A DNA stretch of 64,000 nucleotides. Origin: Tipula vernalis. Its lineage: Eukaryota; Arthropoda; Insecta; Diptera; Tipulidae. Shown piece after piece: positions 62,401 through 64,000 of this stretch. The DNA lies in the NCBI GenBank assembly GCA_958295665.1, contig OY282558.1:18041409-18105408 (forward strand). Reading direction: 5' to 3'. The position numbers were made by a program, and so were the translations under genes. How positions within the stretch are numbered: the stretch's first letter is position 1; each line of letters opens with the position of its first letter. The notes under the pieces were generated by a model, which saw nothing but the letters and a program-made list of their open reading frames with translations, was not told where the DNA came from and did not search any database.

Positions 62401-64000
62401 CCTGTAATTGCTGTGACAATTTTCATTTTGATTGCTCGATTATTTCTAAACATTTCTTAGAAAATTCAATTTTATTGAAAATTAACTGTGCTATAGCCCA
62501 CAAGTTTTTGAGCGGCAAAAATCCAAAATGGTCCAATTACGATGGTTGATACCTCTATCAATAGGTTTCGGGACCTGTAATTGCTGTAACAATTTTCATT
62601 TTGATTGCTCGATTATTTCTAAACATTTCTTAGCAAATTCAATTTTATTGAAAATTAACTGTGCTATAGCCCACAAGTTTTTGGGCGGCAAAAATCTAAA
62701 ATGGTCCGATTACGATGGTTGATACCTCTATCAATAGGTTTCGGGACCTGTAATTGCTGTGACAATTTTCATTTTGATTGCTCGATTATTTCTAAACATT
62801 TCTTAGAAAATTCAATGTTATTGAAAATTAACTGTGCTATAGCCCACAAGTTTTTGAGCGGCAAAAATCTAAAATGGTCCGATTACGATGGTTGATACCT
62901 CTATCAATAGGTTTCGATACCTGTAATTGCTGTGACAATTTTCATTTTGATTGCTCGATTATTTCTAAACATTTCTTAGAAAATTCAATTTTATTGAAAA
63001 TTAACTGTGCTATAGCCCACAAGTTTTTGAGCGGCAAAAATCCAAAATGGTCCGATCACGATGGTTGATACCTCTATCAATAGGTTTCGGGACCTGTAAT
63101 TGCTGTGACAATTTTCATTTTGATTGCTCGATTATTTCTAAACATTTCTTAGAAAATTCAATTTTATTGAAAATTAACTGTGCTATAGCCCACAAGTATT
63201 TGAGCGGCAAAAATCCAAAATGGTCCGATTACGATGGTTGATACCTCTATCAATAGGTTTAGGGACCTGTAATTGCTGTGACAATTTTCATTTTGATTGC
63301 TCGATTATTTCTAAACATTTCTTAGAAAATTCAATGTTATTGAAAATTAACTGTGCTATAGCCCACAAGTATTTGAGCGGCAAAAATCCAAAATGGTCCG
63401 ATTACGATGGTTGATACCTCTATCAATAGGTTTAGGGACCTGTAATTGCTGTGACAATTTTCATTTTGATTGCTCGATTATTTCTAAACATTTCTTAGAA
63501 AATTCAATTTTATTGAAAATTAACTGTGCTATAGCCCACAAGTATTTGAGCGGCAAAAATCCAAAATGGTCCGATTACGATGGTTGATACCTCTATCAAT
63601 AGGTTTAGGGACCTGTAATTGCTGTGACAATTTTCATTTTGATTGCTCGATTATTTCTAAACATTTCTTAGAAAATTCAATTTTATTGAAAATTAACTGT
63701 GTTATAGCCCACAAGTTTTTGGGCGGCAAAAATCTAAAATGGTCCGATTACGATGGTTGATACCTCTATCAATAGGTTTCGGGACCTGTAATTGCTGTGA
63801 CAATTTTCATTTTGATTGCTCGATTATTTCTAAACATTTCTTAAAAAATTCAATTTTATTGAAAATTAACTGTGCTATAGCCCACAAGTTTTTGAGCGGC
63901 AAAAATCCAAAATGGTCCAATTACGATGGTTGATACCTCTATCAATAGGTTTCGGGACCTGTAATTGCTGTAACAATTTTCATTTTGATTGCTCGATTAT
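59414..64000. repeat. 8-monomer higher-order repeat with a 6-monomer deletion derivative
   Basis: An ordered set of eight marked units recurs from 59933: CTTAAAAAATT, GTAACAA with TTAGCAAAT, CAATGTTATT, TCGATACC, GATCACGATGG, then three TTTAGGG units, some with AAGTATTTG and one with GTGTTATAG. Repeats start at 59933, 61317, 62355 and 63739. Spacings are 1384, 1038 and 1384 bp, or 8, 6 and 8 units. The unit at 62355 is a hybrid, with a TTTAGGG-type left part and a following unit of the GTAACAA type, which marks the crossover that removed two units. The domain continues beyond the window end. Confidence 0.92.

Larger units (their letters stand above)
10819..64000. repeat. 173-bp satellite DNA array, about 307 monomers, incomplete at the right end
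   Basis: A head-to-tail tandem array fills the rest of the window with no interruption. Setting base 1 at the A of ATGGTCCGAT, the typical unit is 173 bp and about 33.5% GC. Nearly every unit can be recognised by that word, and spacing is 173 bp with rare variants of 167, 172, 174, 175-178 and 153 bp. Neighbouring units usually differ by only a few bases. Common variable positions are 21 and 26 (G..C or A..A, fully linked), 45 (G/C/T), 48 (C/T), 67 and 70 (linked T..C or A..A), 157 (G/A), 168-170 and the A-run at 163-167. Because 173 is not a multiple of three, no frame continues through the array. It begins at the copia gag/protease boundary and has no insertion of other DNA. Confidence 0.98.

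Noticed and set aside
10848..64000. Hundreds of 64-residue plus-strand open frames starting ATGGTCCGAT
   Set aside because: They are created by the repeat period and overlap each other; they have no domain, and the period is not a multiple of three. Annotated as satellite instead.
10819..64000. CRISPR array
   Set aside because: Repeats are 173 bp, directly adjacent and without unique spacers, and the window is eukaryotic.
10819..64000. CENP-B box or alpha-satellite relationship
   Set aside because: Length is similar to 171-bp alpha satellite, but no CENP-B-box-like motif and no sequence similarity were seen.
10819..64000. Array as a pure assembly artefact
   Set aside because: Monomer variants change gradually and form distinct domains with internal indels, which simple assembly looping would not create; exact block duplications still deserve a read-depth check.

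Overview
The window is eukaryotic and looks like an insect, most likely a fly (Diptera). It is AT-rich, has long A/T homopolymer runs and TACATATGTA-type microsatellites, carries three ATCGATA (DRE-like) words, and holds a Ty1/copia retrotransposon. The species cannot be named from sequence alone. No intact gene, tRNA, rRNA or CRISPR array was found.

Layout. (1) 1-7691 is AT-rich non-coding DNA. It holds one membrane-protein-like open frame of uncertain meaning (2598-2876), a small ATCGATA cluster (5234-5419), a perfect 18-bp palindrome (5901-5918), poly-A/T tracts and a 138-bp segment bounded by 12-bp inverted repeats (7065-7202). (2) 7692-10818 is a decayed copia element on the minus strand. 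Protease, GAG-pre-integrase, integrase, reverse transcriptase and RNase H are all recognisable in colinear order, but broken by frameshifts, nonsense codons, a lost integrase aspartate and a deletion in RNase H. A possible 139-bp 3' LTR lies at 7692-7830. No 5' LTR or leader is present, because the element stops at a satellite. (3) 10819-64000, about 53.2 kb or 83% of the window, is one uninterrupted head-to-tail tandem array of a 173-bp monomer. It has about 307 copies, is 33-34% GC in a typical unit, and runs off the right end.

The array is the remarkable part. It begins exactly where the retrotransposon's gag should be, just upstream of the protease, and the minus-strand reading frame crosses the junction without a stop. 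The satellite may therefore have been born in place from a piece of gag. Inside, the monomers are organised into successive higher-order repeat (HOR) domains: a diverged left edge, a duplicated 12-mer, a 5-mer, a duplicated 31-mer, a 3/4/5-mer family, a duplicated 30-mer, a domain marked by a 5-bp insertion, and an 8-mer (with a 6-mer deletion derivative) that reaches the window end. Monomer-resolution hybrids and nearly identical multi-kilobase copies point to repeated recent unequal exchange or amplification. Monomer length near a nucleosome repeat, strong homogenisation and short dyad symmetries make a centromeric or pericentromeric role possible but unproven.

The many 64-residue plus-strand and 66-residue minus-strand open frames inside the array are by-products of the repeat and are not annotated as genes.
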